The position numbers and the translations under genes were made by a program. Under the pieces are notes generated by a model, which was given only the letters and a program-made list of their open reading frames with translations, was not told where the DNA came from and made no database searches. Of a stretch of 64,000 nucleotides of DNA, positions 37,685-48,870 are shown in pieces; the first letter of the stretch is position 1; each line of letters starts with the position of its first letter. The DNA is from Arthrobacter sp. zg-Y769 (GTDB taxonomy: Bacteria; Actinomycetota; Actinomycetes; Actinomycetales; Micrococcaceae): the NCBI RefSeq assembly GCF_020907405.1, contig NZ_JAJJOE010000003.1:186001-250000 (forward strand). Direction: 5' to 3'.

Positions 37685-37746
37685 CGTCCCGGCGGGTATC
37701 AGCCCGTCCCGGGCGGGTATCAGCCCGTCCCGGGCGGGTATCAGCC
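37685..37746. repeat. Three tandem 21-bp repeats across the dapC stop codon
   Basis: Units at 37685-37704 (one base short), 37705-37725 and 37726-37746 are otherwise identical. The dapC TGA (37741-37743) lies in the last unit. The unit is seven codons long, so each full copy carries the same in-frame TGA on the minus strand. Confidence 0.88.
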
Positions 37747-38910
37747 CCGCCCCGCTCCGTCCGGCGCCCCGTGCAGGCGGCCGGCAGCGGCCCGGATGGC
37801 CGCGTCCGTACCGGTAAGCGCAATCCGGACGAAGCCGGCACCTGCCTCGCCGTAGAAGACCCCCGGGCCCACCACTATGCCAAGCTCTGCGAAGCGCGCC
37901 ACGGTAGTCCAGGTGTCCTCCCCCGCACTCGCCCACAGGTACAGCCCGGCTTCGGAATGCTCGATTTTCAATCCAAAGGACTCAAGCGCCGGGACAAGCA
38001 GGGCTCGGCGGGAGCGGTAAAGATCCTTCTGCGCGGCCACATGCGTATCGTCGCGCAGGGCTGCGGCCATGGCGGCCTGCACCGGCGCGGGGACGATCAT
38101 TCCGGCATGCTTGCGGCTGTTGACCAGGTTGGCGATGAGCGCAGGGTCCCCGGCCGTGAACGCGGCCCGGTAACCGGCCAGATTGGACTGCTTGCTCAGG
38201 GAGTACACCGCAAGCAGGGAGTCGGTGCTGCCGCCGCTGACCCGGGGATCCAGGATGCTCGGGACGGGTTCGCCGCCCCGGGCCGGATCCCAGGAGCCCC
38301 AGCCGAGTTCGGCGTAGCATTCGTCGGAAGCCACCACGGCGCCCACGGCGCGGGCCTCTTCCACGAGGGTGCGCAGGGATTCGGCGGAACGCACGATGCC
38401 GGTGGGGTTGCCCGGGGAATTCACCCAGACCAGCCGCACACGCGAACGCGTCTGCTCATCGAGGTCCGACAGGGAATCCGCGGCGACCGCCGTCGCGCCG
38501 GCAAAGACGGCACCCATGTCGTAGGTGGGGTACGCCACCACGGGACGGACAACGACGTCGCCCTCCCCCAGTCCGAGCAGCAGCGGCAGCCAGGCCACGA
38601 GTTCCTTGGAACCCACCGTGGGCAGCACCGCTGCCGGATCCAGGCCGGGCACGTTCCGCCGCCGGGCAAACCATTCAACGACGGCGGCACGCAGGTCCGC
38701 GGTGCCGTGGGTGGTGGGATAGCCGGGGGCATCGGAAGCAGCTGCAAGCGCTTCACGGACGACGGCGGGGGTAGGGTCCACCGGTGTGCCGATGGACAGG
38801 TTCACCGCCCCGTCCGGATGCTCTGCCGCCCGGCGCTGGTACGGCGCCATGGCGTCCCAGGGATATTCCGGCAGGTCCAGGCCGAAAGCCCGGGACGCCG
38901 GCGCGCTCAT
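37741..38910 (-). CDS. dapC: Succinyldiaminopimelate transaminase
   Basis: A 389-residue PLP-dependent class I aminotransferase of the lysine/DAP pathway. The PLP lysine is in YSLSKQSNLAGYR, with NSPGNPTG earlier. Its start overlaps the fdxA stop by four bases; the fdxA-dapC pair is conserved in actinobacteria, which supports the name. The last codons fall in a tandem repeat. Confidence 0.9.
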   Translation of the reverse strand: MSAPASRAFGLDLPEYPWDAMAPYQRRAAEHPDGAVNLSIGTPVDPTPAVVREALAAASDAPGYPTTHGTADLRAAVVEWFARRRNVPGLDPAAVLPTVGSKELVAWLPLLLGLGEGDVVVRPVVAYPTYDMGAVFAGATAVAADSLSDLDEQTRSRVRLVWVNSPGNPTGIVRSAESLRTLVEEARAVGAVVASDECYAELGWGSWDPARGGEPVPSILDPRVSGGSTDSLLAVYSLSKQSNLAGYRAAFTAGDPALIANLVNSRKHAGMIVPAPVQAAMAAALRDDTHVAAQKDLYRSRRALLVPALESFGLKIEHSEAGLYLWASAGEDTWTTVARFAELGIVVGPGVFYGEAGAGFVRIALTGTDAAIRAAAGRLHGAPDGAGRG

Positions 38911-39230
38911 GCCTGGTTCTGCGGCGGCAGGGCCGCGATGATCGGGTGGTCGGTGTGCGTGTTGCCTACCTTGGCAGCGCCGCCGGGCGAACCCAGCACG
39001 TCGAAGAATTCAACGTTGGCCTTGTAGTAGTCGGCCCATTCCTCGGGAGTGTCGTCCTCGTAGTAGATGGCCTCCACCGGGCAGACAGGTTCGCAGGCGC
39101 CGCAGTCGACGCATTCGTCCGGATGGATGTAGAGGGAGCGTTCGCCTTCATAGATGCAGTCCACGGGGCATTCTTCAATACATGCCTTGTCTTTTACATC
39201 TACGCACGGCTGCGCAATTACGTACGTCAC
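38907..39230 (-). CDS. fdxA: Seven-iron ferredoxin
   Basis: A 107-residue ferredoxin with two cluster motifs: CIEECPVDCIYEG and CVDCGACEPVCPVEAI. The Cys pattern fits one [3Fe-4S] and one [4Fe-4S] cluster. GTG or ATG start at 39230 (MTYVIAQPCVDVKD). It is coupled to dapC by an overlap of four bases. Confidence 0.92.
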   Translation of the reverse strand: MTYVIAQPCVDVKDKACIEECPVDCIYEGERSLYIHPDECVDCGACEPVCPVEAIYYEDDTPEEWADYYKANVEFFDVLGSPGGAAKVGNTHTDHPIIAALPPQNQA

Positions 39231-39371
39231 GTCCCTTGCCTTCCTGATCTGCGGACCGTCGGCCCCAAGGGGTCGGCGGGTCGCTGGGTGTTGGTTCCAC
39301 GTTAGTAGCCTTGTCCATTATCTCCCAGTCGGAGCGTCCCCGTGACTACGGCTCCGCCGTAGGATGGGAGG

Positions 39372-39614
39372 ATGACGCCAGAAGAACCTGCCGCACTGCT
39401 GCGCGGCCTGCAGGCCGGCGTGCGCGTGGTGGTCCGCTACCGGATCGACGGGGGCTTCACGGATGCGCTCGGCACGCTCAGCGACGTCGGCGCAGACGGA
39501 TGTACGGTAGCCACCCGGCGCGGCGACGTCGTTATCCCGTATCCGCTGGTGACCGCCGCCAAGACCGTCCCGCCCGCTCCCCCTCGCCGTCCCGCCCGGA
39601 CGCGGCAGCTGTGA
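39372..39614 (+). CDS. Small conserved protein (DUF6725-like)
   Basis: An 80-residue protein with LRGLQAGVRVVVRYRIDGGF and TDALGTLSDVGADGCTV, then a Pro/Arg-rich tail. The first 60 residues look like a small beta-barrel related to the actinobacterial DUF6725/N-terminal acetyltransferase-linked domain. Its place next to fdxA-dapC is common in the group. The function is unknown and the family call is tentative. Confidence 0.65.
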   Translation: MTPEEPAALLRGLQAGVRVVVRYRIDGGFTDALGTLSDVGADGCTVATRRGDVVIPYPLVTAAKTVPPAPPRRPARTRQL

Positions 39615-39632
39615 ACCCCTAAAAATCCCACG

Positions 39633-39671
39633 CAAAAGGCCGCCGGAACGTCATGTTCCGGCGGCCTTTTG
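39633..39671. terminator. 17-bp-arm bidirectional terminator
   Basis: 39633-39649 pairs with 39655-39671 around GTCAT; A-run and T-run are within the stem base. It separates two convergent genes. Confidence 0.88.
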
Positions 39672-39696
39672 GCTGCCATTTGAGTTCTGCGGATGC

Positions 39697-40140
39697 CTAG
39701 GCGGTGGTCCGGGCTGCCCGGTCCCGGCCGAGCACGCGTGCACACACCAGGACGGCCGCTACCGTGGCCACGGCCTGCCCGAACAGCCAGACAAGTCCGG
39801 CGGTAACCACCGGGGGCTGCTCCGGTGCGGACGAACCGGTCACGATCAGCGGCACTTCGCTGACGAGGTCCAGGGAGAAAAGGCCCAGCACCACGTAGGT
39901 AATCACACCGGTGGCGGCGCTCAGCAGCGGGCTGCGCTGCCAAAGCCCGACCAGCAGGGCCACGGCGCCGCTGAACACCACCGCCAGCAGCGCACCGACG
40001 GGCAGTCCGTTGTCTCCGGCGTAAACCACGTGGCCGTGCAGGGAGGTGCCCAGCAGTGCCGCCAGGATCCCGCCGATCACGGCGGCAAGAGGCCCCCGCC
40101 AGCGCGGGGACCTCTTCCCGGTTTCAGCCGTGGTGGTAAT
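39697..40140 (-). CDS. Four-helix membrane protein (DUF6113-like)
   Basis: About 147 residues with four membrane segments and a Pro-rich external loop (TGSSAPEQPPVV). It follows typA. The frame has no ATG, GTG or TTG near the expected start: the choices are ATT at 40140 (MTTTAETGK-like start, overlapping nothing and three bases after the typA stop), ATG at 40239 inside typA, or an internal GTG near 40077 that would cut the first helix. ATT with AAGG eight bases upstream fits best. Confidence 0.6.
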   Translation of the reverse strand: MTTTAETGKRSPRWRGPLAAVIGGILAALLGTSLHGHVVYAGDNGLPVGALLAVVFSGAVALLVGLWQRSPLLSAATGVITYVVLGLFSLDLVSEVPLIVTGSSAPEQPPVVTAGLVWLFGQAVATVAAVLVCARVLGRDRAARTTA

Positions 40141-40142
40141 GA

Positions 40143-42065
<1,923 letters not shown>

Positions 42066-42279
42066 GCGTGAGGACTCAATTCATAGGAGATCAGTTCGGG
42101 GTGTATCTTTTTCGTCCGGATTGGTACCGGCGTTTCCGGCTGTTCTGTACGAATGCTGATTCAATCGCTTGCTCAATCACCAGTCAGAATCCACCGAAGG
42201 CCCCGCCGTCAGCGGGCACGCTAACATTCTAGTCGCAAGACCATACGATCCCTAATGCGGACGGCGGGGGGAAGCAGTA

Positions 42280-42309
42280 AAGGCGGGGAACCGGTGGGTT
42301 CCCCGCCTT
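42280..42309 (-). terminator. Stem-loop after the dpp operon
   Basis: 13-bp arms 42280-42292 and 42297-42309 around GGTG. The T-run on the minus strand is weak (TTACTGC), so efficiency is uncertain. Confidence 0.6.
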
Positions 42310-42331
42310 CAGTGCGCGTGCTGCTTAGCTG

Positions 42332-44026
42332 CTAGGCAACTTCCGGCGGAAGTTCCAGCCGGGACCCGGGGATGGCAGCGAGCAGGGCCTGCGTGTAGGC
42401 CTGCTGCGGGGCGTCGAATACCTCGTCAGTAGTACCTGTCTCCACGAGCTTGCCCTTTTCCATGACGCAGACGAAGTCCGCAATCTGGCGGACCACGGCC
42501 AGGTCATGGGTGATGAACAGGTAGCTCAGTCCCAGCTCCGACTGCAGGTCCGCCAGCAGGTTCAGGATCTGGGCCTGGACCAGCACGTCCAGCGCGGAAA
42601 CCGCTTCGTCACAGATGACAACCTCGGGATCCAGTGCCAGGGCCCGTGCAATGGCGACGCGCTGGCGCTGTCCGCCGGAGAGCTCGTTCGGGAAGCGGCG
42701 CATCACCGAGGCCGGCAAAGCCACCTGGTCCAGGAGCTCGCGCACCTTGGCCTCGCGGCTCTTGGGTGTGCCGATCTTGTGCACCCGAAGAGGCTCTTCG
42801 ATGGTGCGGAAGATGTTGTACATCGGGTCCAGGGAACCATAGGGATCCTGGAAGATCGGCTGGACCCGGCGGCGGAACTCGAACAGGCGCTTACTGTTCA
42901 GCGTGGTCATATCCACCCCGTCGAACAGGATGGATCCGCTGGTGGGCGCTTCCAGGTTCAGCACCATGCGTGCCACCGTGGACTTGCCCGAACCGGACTC
43001 CCCCACGACGGCAGTGGTGGTGCCGCGCTTGATAGTGAAGGACACGTTGTCCACGGCAGTGAAATCGGTGGACTTGCCGAGACCGTTGCGGAGCTTGAAG
43101 ACCTTCGTCAGGTCCTTCACCTCAATGACGTTATCCGCGCTCTTCAGCTTGGCATCATCTTCGGAGGTCAGCAGATCCGTGCTTTCCAAACCGCGGCTCT
43201 TCGCAGAGTCGATCCGCTTGGAGGCCAGCGACGGCGCCGATTCCACCAGTTTCCGCGTGTAGGGGTGGCGCGGATTGGTCAGGATTTCCAGGGCCGGCCC
43301 GGATTCCACCACCCGTCCCTTGTACATCACCACGACCTTCTGCGCCCGTTCCGCGGCGAGGCCGAGGTCGTGCGTGATCAGCAGCACCGCGGTGCCCAGT
43401 TCATCGGTCAGGGTGTCCAGGTGGTCCAGGATCTGCCGCTGGACGGTGACGTCCAGCGCCGATGTCGGCTCGTCGGCGATCAGCAGCCGCGGCCGGCAGG
43501 ACAGGCCAATGGCGATCAGCGCGCGCTGGCGCATGCCGCCGGAGAACTCGTGCGGATACTGCTTGGCACGGCGTTCCGCGTCCGGCAGCCCGGCCTGCTC
43601 CAGGACCTTGGCGATGTCCGCCGCGGAGTGGGGCAGCCCGTTGGCGCGCAGGGTTTCCTTGACCTGGAAACCGATCTTCCACACCGGGTTCAGGTTGGAC
43701 ATCGGGTCCTGCGGAACCATGCCGATCGAGTTGCCGCGCAGCTCCTGGATCCGCTTGGCGCTGGCATTGGAAATGTCCTCGCCGTCAAAGAGGATCCGGC
43801 CCGAGCTGACCCTGCCGTTGCCGGGCAGCAGGCCGATGGCCGCCAGCGCCGTCGTCGACTTGCCGGAGCCGGACTCACCCACGATGGCCACGGTTTCGCC
43901 GGGCATGATCGTCAGGTGTGCGTTTCGGACTGCTTCCACGTCACCGTTGGCGGTGGCGAAGGTGATCGCCAGGTCGCGTATTTCCAGCAGTGGCTGGACG
44001 GCCGTGTTTTGTGTATTGATGGTCAT
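42332..44026 (-). CDS. Dipeptide/oligopeptide ABC importer, fused double ATPase
   Basis: A 564-residue protein with two ABC ATPase domains: first Walker A GESGSGKSTT near residue 54 with FSGGMRQRA, second GESGSGKSTV near residue 342 with LSGGQRQRV. It corresponds to DppD and DppF in one chain. It overlaps the dppC stop (ATGA). Both domains keep their catalytic motifs. Confidence 0.92.
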   Translation of the reverse strand: MTINTQNTAVQPLLEIRDLAITFATANGDVEAVRNAHLTIMPGETVAIVGESGSGKSTTALAAIGLLPGNGRVSSGRILFDGEDISNASAKRIQELRGNSIGMVPQDPMSNLNPVWKIGFQVKETLRANGLPHSAADIAKVLEQAGLPDAERRAKQYPHEFSGGMRQRALIAIGLSCRPRLLIADEPTSALDVTVQRQILDHLDTLTDELGTAVLLITHDLGLAAERAQKVVVMYKGRVVESGPALEILTNPRHPYTRKLVESAPSLASKRIDSAKSRGLESTDLLTSEDDAKLKSADNVIEVKDLTKVFKLRNGLGKSTDFTAVDNVSFTIKRGTTTAVVGESGSGKSTVARMVLNLEAPTSGSILFDGVDMTTLNSKRLFEFRRRVQPIFQDPYGSLDPMYNIFRTIEEPLRVHKIGTPKSREAKVRELLDQVALPASVMRRFPNELSGGQRQRVAIARALALDPEVVICDEAVSALDVLVQAQILNLLADLQSELGLSYLFITHDLAVVRQIADFVCVMEKGKLVETGTTDEVFDAPQQAYTQALLAAIPGSRLELPPEVA

Positions 44027-44976
44027 CGTTTGCGCGCCTTCGGATCAAGAGCATCACGGACCGCGTCGCCGAGCATGATGAAGCTCAGCACGGTGATGGA
44101 GAGGGCGGCCGCAGGCCAGAGCAGCGTTGAGGGGTTGGACCGCAACGAAGACTGGGCAGCCGAGATGTCATTTCCCCAGGACATGATGCCCGGCGGCAGC
44201 CCGATGCCCAGGAAGGACAGCGTGGCTTCCGCAACGATGAACGTTCCCAGCGAGATCGTGGCGATCACGATCACTGGAGCGGTGGAGTTGGGAATAACGT
44301 GCTTCACCAGCGCCGAGAACCGCGAAACGCCGAGGGAGCGGGACGCCACCACGAAGTCCGAGTTACGGACCGATATCACTGCGCTGCGGGTAATGCGGGC
44401 TACCTGGGGCCACCCGAAGATCAGCAGCGTAAAGACCACCGTGATGACCGTGCGGTTCTCCCGGAAGGTCGGCAGCTGCATGATGATGATGGCGCCGAGG
44501 ATCAGCGGCAGGGCGAAGAAGACATCGCCGACCCGGGCGAGGACGGCGTCGAGCCATCCGCCGTAGTATCCGGCCAGGGCGCCCAGGACGCCGCCGATGA
44601 TCACGACGGCGATGGTGGTCAGCAGACCCACCAGGACCGACGCGCGTGTGCCGTAGATGACCCGGGCGTAAACGTCGCAGCCCTGGAAGGTGAAGCCCAG
44701 CGGGTGCCCCGCGGAGGGTGCCCCGTTGGAGTTGGCCAGCAGGCAGTTTTCATCCGGCGACGCATTCGTGAACAGTCCCGGGAAAGCCGCGACCGTGAGG
44801 ATCAGCAGGATAAGCAATGCGGAAATGATGAACAGCGGCTGCCGGCGCAGGTTGCGCCAGGCCTCCCCCCAGAGGCTCAGCGGCTGGACATCTTCCTTAA
44901 CGCTGTCGGTCGCCGCCAGAGGGGTTTCCTCCAGCGGGGCGACGTAGTGCTCGATGTGTGTGGTGTCTTTATGCAT
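44023..44976 (-). CDS. dppC: Dipeptide/oligopeptide ABC importer, permease C
   Basis: A 317-residue permease with a cytoplasmic N terminus and six membrane segments. The motif RSLGVSRFSALVKHVIPN is the family ATPase-contact loop. ATG at 44976 after GAGGATCCGTT; it overlaps dppB by eight bases. Confidence 0.9.
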   Translation of the reverse strand: MHKDTTHIEHYVAPLEETPLAATDSVKEDVQPLSLWGEAWRNLRRQPLFIISALLILLILTVAAFPGLFTNASPDENCLLANSNGAPSAGHPLGFTFQGCDVYARVIYGTRASVLVGLLTTIAVVIIGGVLGALAGYYGGWLDAVLARVGDVFFALPLILGAIIIMQLPTFRENRTVITVVFTLLIFGWPQVARITRSAVISVRNSDFVVASRSLGVSRFSALVKHVIPNSTAPVIVIATISLGTFIVAEATLSFLGIGLPPGIMSWGNDISAAQSSLRSNPSTLLWPAAALSITVLSFIMLGDAVRDALDPKARKR

Positions 44977-45895
44977 AACGGATCCTCGGATCAAGCCAGG
45001 CGTACAGGAGGTCTACCAGGAGGTTGGCGATGACGTAAACGAAGACGAGGACACTCACGATCGACACGATCGTCGGCCCCTCTCCCCTGATGACTGACTG
45101 GTAAAGTCGCTGTCCCACTCCGGGGACGTTAAAGATGCCTTCGGTGACGATGGCGCCGCCCATCAGGGCACCCAGGTCCGCCCCGAGGAAGGTCACCACG
45201 GGAATCAGCGAGTTGCGCAGGATGTGCACGGTGACCACGCGCGGACGGGAAAGCCCCTTGGCGGTGGCGGTGCGGACGTAATCGGCGTTCATGTTCTCGA
45301 TGACCGAGGTACGCGTCAGGCGCAGGACGTAGGCAAAGGACGCCAGGCCCAGGACCACTGCCGGCAGTATCAGGTCCGACCAGCCGGCGTCGCCGCCGAC
45401 GGTGGGACTGGTCCATTGGAGCTTGACGCCCACCAGGAACTGCAGCAGGAAGCCGAGCACGAACACCGGGATCGCGATCACGATCAGGGAGACAACCAGG
45501 ACAGTGCTGTCGAAGATCCTGCCCTTCTTCAGCCCGGCCATGAGGCCGAAGGCAATACCGAAGACCGCTTCGAAGAGCAGGGCAAGCAGGGCGAGGCGGA
45601 TGGTCACCGGAAAGGCCTGAGCCAGCACGGCCGAAACCTCGCGGCCGGAGAAGTCGACACCCAGGTCAAAGGTGACCAGGTTCTGCAGGTACAGCAGGTA
45701 CTGGATGATGAAGGGCTGATCCAGGTTGTACTGGCTGCGCAGCTGTGCGGCGACTGCCTCGTTAACCGGCTTATCGCCGAAGAGCGCGGCGATGGGGTCT
45801 CCCGGCAGCGAGAACACGAGGAAGTAAACGAGGAAGGTGGCCCCGAAGAAAACGGGGATCATTTGGAGGAAGCGTCGAATGACGTAGCCGGCCAT
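44969..45895 (-). CDS. dppB: Dipeptide/oligopeptide ABC importer, permease B
   Basis: A 308-residue permease beginning MAGYVIRRFLQMIPVFFGAT, typical of DppB/OppB. The contact loop is ATAKGLSRPRVVTVHILRN. It is followed tightly by dppC. Confidence 0.91.
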   Translation of the reverse strand: MAGYVIRRFLQMIPVFFGATFLVYFLVFSLPGDPIAALFGDKPVNEAVAAQLRSQYNLDQPFIIQYLLYLQNLVTFDLGVDFSGREVSAVLAQAFPVTIRLALLALLFEAVFGIAFGLMAGLKKGRIFDSTVLVVSLIVIAIPVFVLGFLLQFLVGVKLQWTSPTVGGDAGWSDLILPAVVLGLASFAYVLRLTRTSVIENMNADYVRTATAKGLSRPRVVTVHILRNSLIPVVTFLGADLGALMGGAIVTEGIFNVPGVGQRLYQSVIRGEGPTIVSIVSVLVFVYVIANLLVDLLYAWLDPRIRYA

Positions 45896-45978
45896 TAGGG
45901 GTGGCCTCCTGCCAGCTGTGGGGGATTGAAGTCTCGCATTTTTTTGTATGCCTGTTCTTGGTATAGAACCCGAACAAG

Positions 45979-46008
45979 CCGGGGCCCGGCCTTCTGGCCG
46001 GGCCCCGG
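45979..46008 (-). promoter_or_regulatory. GC-rich hairpin between dppA and dppB
   Basis: 13-bp arms 45979-45991 and 45996-46008 around TTCT. The following bases on the minus strand are CTTGTTCGGG, without a clean T-run, so it may partly terminate or stabilise dppA mRNA and lower permease expression. Confidence 0.6.
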
Positions 46009-46028
46009 AGTGGTCGGTCTAGATACTG

Positions 46029-47678
46029 CTACTTGGCCGTGATGTTGTAGTACACCGGGACGCCGTTCCAGCCGGTTTCAACGTTGTCCACGTTTTCACT
46101 CCAGCCGGACTGTGCCACCTGGTACCACAGCGGGATGTTCGGGAGGTCCTTAAGCAGGACTTCCTGCGCCTTGTTGAGGGTTTCAGCGCCCTCTTCCGGC
46201 GTGGAAGCTCCGAGGCCGTCGTCCAGGAGCGTGTCGAACTCTTCGCTCGAGTAGCCGCCGTCGTTGGAGCCGCCGCCGGTGCCGTAGTTCGGACCCAGGA
46301 AGTTGGCGAGCGACGGGTAATCCGCCTGCCAGCCGGTGCGGATGGCACCGGTCAGGGTCTTGGCAGTGGCGTCCGCGCGCAGTTCCTTGAACGTTGCGTA
46401 GGGCTTGCCTTCGGCCTCGATACCAAGGTTGTTCTTGAGGCCGTTTGCGACGGCGTCAATCCATTCCTTGTGGTTCGCGTCGGCGTTGTAGCCGATCGTG
46501 AAGGTCTGGTCGGCGGGCCACGGTGAAAGCTTCTCGGCTTCGTCCCAGAGTTCCTTGGCCTTTTCGGGGTTGAATTCGAGCACCTCGTTGCCGGGGATGC
46601 TGTCGTTGTAGCCGTCGATTACCGGAGCGGTGAATTCGGTGGCCGGTTCGCGGGATCCCGAGAAGACAACCTCGGTGATTTCGTCCCGGTTGATGGCCAT
46701 GGAGATGGCCTGGCGGCGGAGCTGGCCCGCTTCGCCGGAGAACTCCGGAAGGTAGCCGGGGATGGTGATGGTCTGGTTACCGGCGTAGGCCTTCTCGTCG
46801 TACCGGCCCTCGCCCAGATCGGTCTTGAACGTCTTCAGCGCCATATTGGGAATGGTGTCGAGGATGTCCAGCTCGTTGGACTGCAGGTCTGCATAGGCTG
46901 CGTCGAAGGAGGAGTAGAACTTGAAGGTCACTCCGCCGTTCTGCGGTACACGGGTTCCGGTGTAGTCCGGGTTGGCGACGAGGTCGATCTGGACCTCGTG
47001 CTGCCAGGCGTCGTCGCCGTCGAGCTTGTACGGGCCGTTGCCGATGGGGTTCTCACCGAACGCGGCGGGGTCCGCAAGGGCCTCGGCGGGCAGCGGGAAG
47101 TAGGCCGTGTAGCCGAGCCGCTGCGGGAAGTCGGACTCCGGCTGGCTGAGCTTGACGGTGAACGTGCTGTCATCCACCACGGTCAGGCCGCTCATCGTCT
47201 CAGCCGTGGCGCCTTCGGCGCTGACTTCGTCGTAGCCTTCGATGCTCTCGAAGAAGTACGAGTTGAGCTGGGCGTTCTTGGCGGCTGCACCGAAGTTCCA
47301 GGCGTCAACGAAGGACTTGGCCGTGATGGCCTCGCCGTTGGTGAACTTCTGGTCCGCCTTCACCTTGATGGTGTAGGTCTGGGAATCTTCGGTTTCGATG
47401 GACTCGGCGAGTTCGTTGACCGTGTTGCCGTCAGCGTCGTAGCTGACCAGGCCTTCGAAGAGCAGGTCCATGATGCGTCCGCCGCCAACTTCGTTGGTGT
47501 TGACCGGCATCAGCGGGTTCTGCGGTTCGGTGCCGTTAGCGGTGATGATGGCGGTCTTGTTAGCTTCGCCTTCACCCGAGCCTTCGGCCGATTCGTCGGA
47601 TCCTCCACCGCAGGCGCTCAGCGTAAGTGCGGCAAGTGCCGCTACGCTCAGCATTTTGGAAGTGCGTGTGACGCGCAT
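46029..47678 (-). CDS. dppA: Dipeptide/oligopeptide ABC importer, substrate-binding lipoprotein
   Basis: A 549-residue family 5 binding protein. The signal peptide ends LSACGG (lipobox Cys). TANGTEPQNPLMPVNTNEVGG and the internal AISMAINRDEITEVVFSGS are typical of OppA-like proteins. GGAGGCGGA precedes ATG at 47678. It is the first gene of the leftward importer operon. Confidence 0.92.
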   Translation of the reverse strand: MRVTRTSKMLSVAALAALTLSACGGGSDESAEGSGEGEANKTAIITANGTEPQNPLMPVNTNEVGGGRIMDLLFEGLVSYDADGNTVNELAESIETEDSQTYTIKVKADQKFTNGEAITAKSFVDAWNFGAAAKNAQLNSYFFESIEGYDEVSAEGATAETMSGLTVVDDSTFTVKLSQPESDFPQRLGYTAYFPLPAEALADPAAFGENPIGNGPYKLDGDDAWQHEVQIDLVANPDYTGTRVPQNGGVTFKFYSSFDAAYADLQSNELDILDTIPNMALKTFKTDLGEGRYDEKAYAGNQTITIPGYLPEFSGEAGQLRRQAISMAINRDEITEVVFSGSREPATEFTAPVIDGYNDSIPGNEVLEFNPEKAKELWDEAEKLSPWPADQTFTIGYNADANHKEWIDAVANGLKNNLGIEAEGKPYATFKELRADATAKTLTGAIRTGWQADYPSLANFLGPNYGTGGGSNDGGYSSEEFDTLLDDGLGASTPEEGAETLNKAQEVLLKDLPNIPLWYQVAQSGWSENVDNVETGWNGVPVYYNITAK

Positions 47679-47998
47679 TCCGCCTCCTAGTTCTGTTCGG
47701 TTCCGGCGTTGATAACGCCGGTGTTGCGGCTCTGCCAAATGGTGAACCGACTCACAAAGCCAAAAGCATAAGCCCACTTTGTTGCCGTCAGGTAACTATG
47801 TCCGGCATGTGGTCCCGGCGTGCAGACCGTGCCGTGGCTTACGTTGCGCAAAAGGGCGGGATGACGTGGGCAAAGGCCGGTTAGTACCGTCCGGTAACGA
47901 TTTGGCATACGGCGGCTGTATTACATGCAATGACATGTCATATTCGCCGTTCAACGTTGAGAATCGGCGCTGTCCGCACGCATAACCCGATCGGCACC
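47679..47998. promoter_or_regulatory. Control region upstream of dppA
   Basis: This 320-base gap has no gene. It contains a hairpin CCGGCGTT/AACGCCGG at 47703-47721 in the dppA leader and a 12-bp perfect palindrome ATGACATGTCAT at 47930-47941 that could be an operator. I see no clear promoter pair. Confidence 0.4.
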
Positions 47999-48601
47999 TT
48001 ATTGATACTGGCGCGCGTCCCGTCCGTCCAGCATCGCCAGCAGTCCGTCCAGCTGGTCCATGGCGCCTTGGCGGTTGCCATGCGAGACGCTGACGTGGTG
48101 GTTAATGTACCCGCGGACCTCCGGGGAAAACTCTCCCTTGGCTGCGGAAGCGACGGCGGCGTTTGCCTGGTTGCGCAGGCTGATAAGGACGGGCTTGTTC
48201 TGCATAGTGCGGTCAACCCAGTCCGAATGCCCGAAGACGCGGCCCATCTGAATGGTGCCGTCGTCAAGGTATGAGGCGGCGTAGACCGCTGCGGCACCGA
48301 ATGCAGCCTGCTTGCCCAGGTCGTTCTCCATCTCGGTTGCGAAATAGGAGCGGACCTCGCGTGCGAGGTACCCGGCGACCGGGGTCACGGCGTCGACGTC
48401 GGCCTCGCTGACTGCTTTGGTTTCGCTCGCCCGCTGGCTGGTCTCCCCCACCAGGTCGAGGCGCGTAGTGAGCTCTTCGCGTAGGTCCGGATCCAGCTCC
48501 CTTCCTTCGCTCAGCGCGAGGGCGTTATGGAACACCATGAGTCGCTGGAGGTTGGCAAACATGAGGACAAGGGCATTGAAGCGGTGTTCTTCCGGAGTCA
48601 T
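47999..48601 (-). CDS. Hypothetical helical protein
   Basis: A 200-residue, mostly helical, soluble protein (MTPEEHRFNALVLMFANLQR at the start). I do not recognise a family. Its ATG overlaps the stop of the upstream acetyltransferase remnant in ATGA form, so it was once translationally coupled to an intact GNAT gene. It marks the chromosomal edge before the accessory region. Confidence 0.7.
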   Translation of the reverse strand: MTPEEHRFNALVLMFANLQRLMVFHNALALSEGRELDPDLREELTTRLDLVGETSQRASETKAVSEADVDAVTPVAGYLAREVRSYFATEMENDLGKQAAFGAAAVYAASYLDDGTIQMGRVFGHSDWVDRTMQNKPVLISLRNQANAAVASAAKGEFSPEVRGYINHHVSVSHGNRQGAMDQLDGLLAMLDGRDARQYQ

Positions 48602-48784
48602 CGGGCCAATCTAGCGGGGCCGTTTGCGGGGAGTTCGACGGCGCGCCGGGCTATCGGCTTCACCATGATCAGGCACGGCGTAGCTTCTCCCCAGAGGTCC
48701 GTCTCCTCCAGGGGAAGGAATCCCCGCTTCTCGTAGAAATGCCGCGTTCGCCCGTATCCGGGCGCGCCTGCGGTACCTGAAACA
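48598..48784 (-). pseudogene. GNAT acetyltransferase remnant (C-terminal end)
   Basis: Only the end of a GNAT-type acetyltransferase remains: GYGRTRHFYEKRGFLPLEET, then WGEATPCLIMVKPI, which is the last strand and helix of the fold. The acetyl-CoA-binding loop region is missing. The break is near 48770, next to a 9-bp inverted repeat. The original stop and the ATGA overlap with the next gene remain. Confidence 0.75.
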
Positions 48785-48785
48785 T

Positions 48786-48821
48786 GCCACTTTCTTGCCC
48801 GTGCTTTCAGTTGAAAGTGGC
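48786..48821. repeat. Inverted repeat at the GNAT break
   Basis: GCCACTTTC at 48786-48794 pairs with GAAAGTGGC at 48813-48821. It lies at the end of similarity of the acetyltransferase remnant and may mark a recombination junction. Confidence 0.5.
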
Positions 48822-48870
48822 TTCGGATGGTGCTCGGCTCTGGTACGGTCGTTGACCGAAATCCGGGCAT

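Noticed and set aside
37685-37746. CRISPR array
   Set aside because: Three directly adjacent 21-bp units without spacers and no cas genes.
48786-48821. Insertion-sequence end
   Set aside because: Only one short inverted repeat, no transposase and no target duplication were found.
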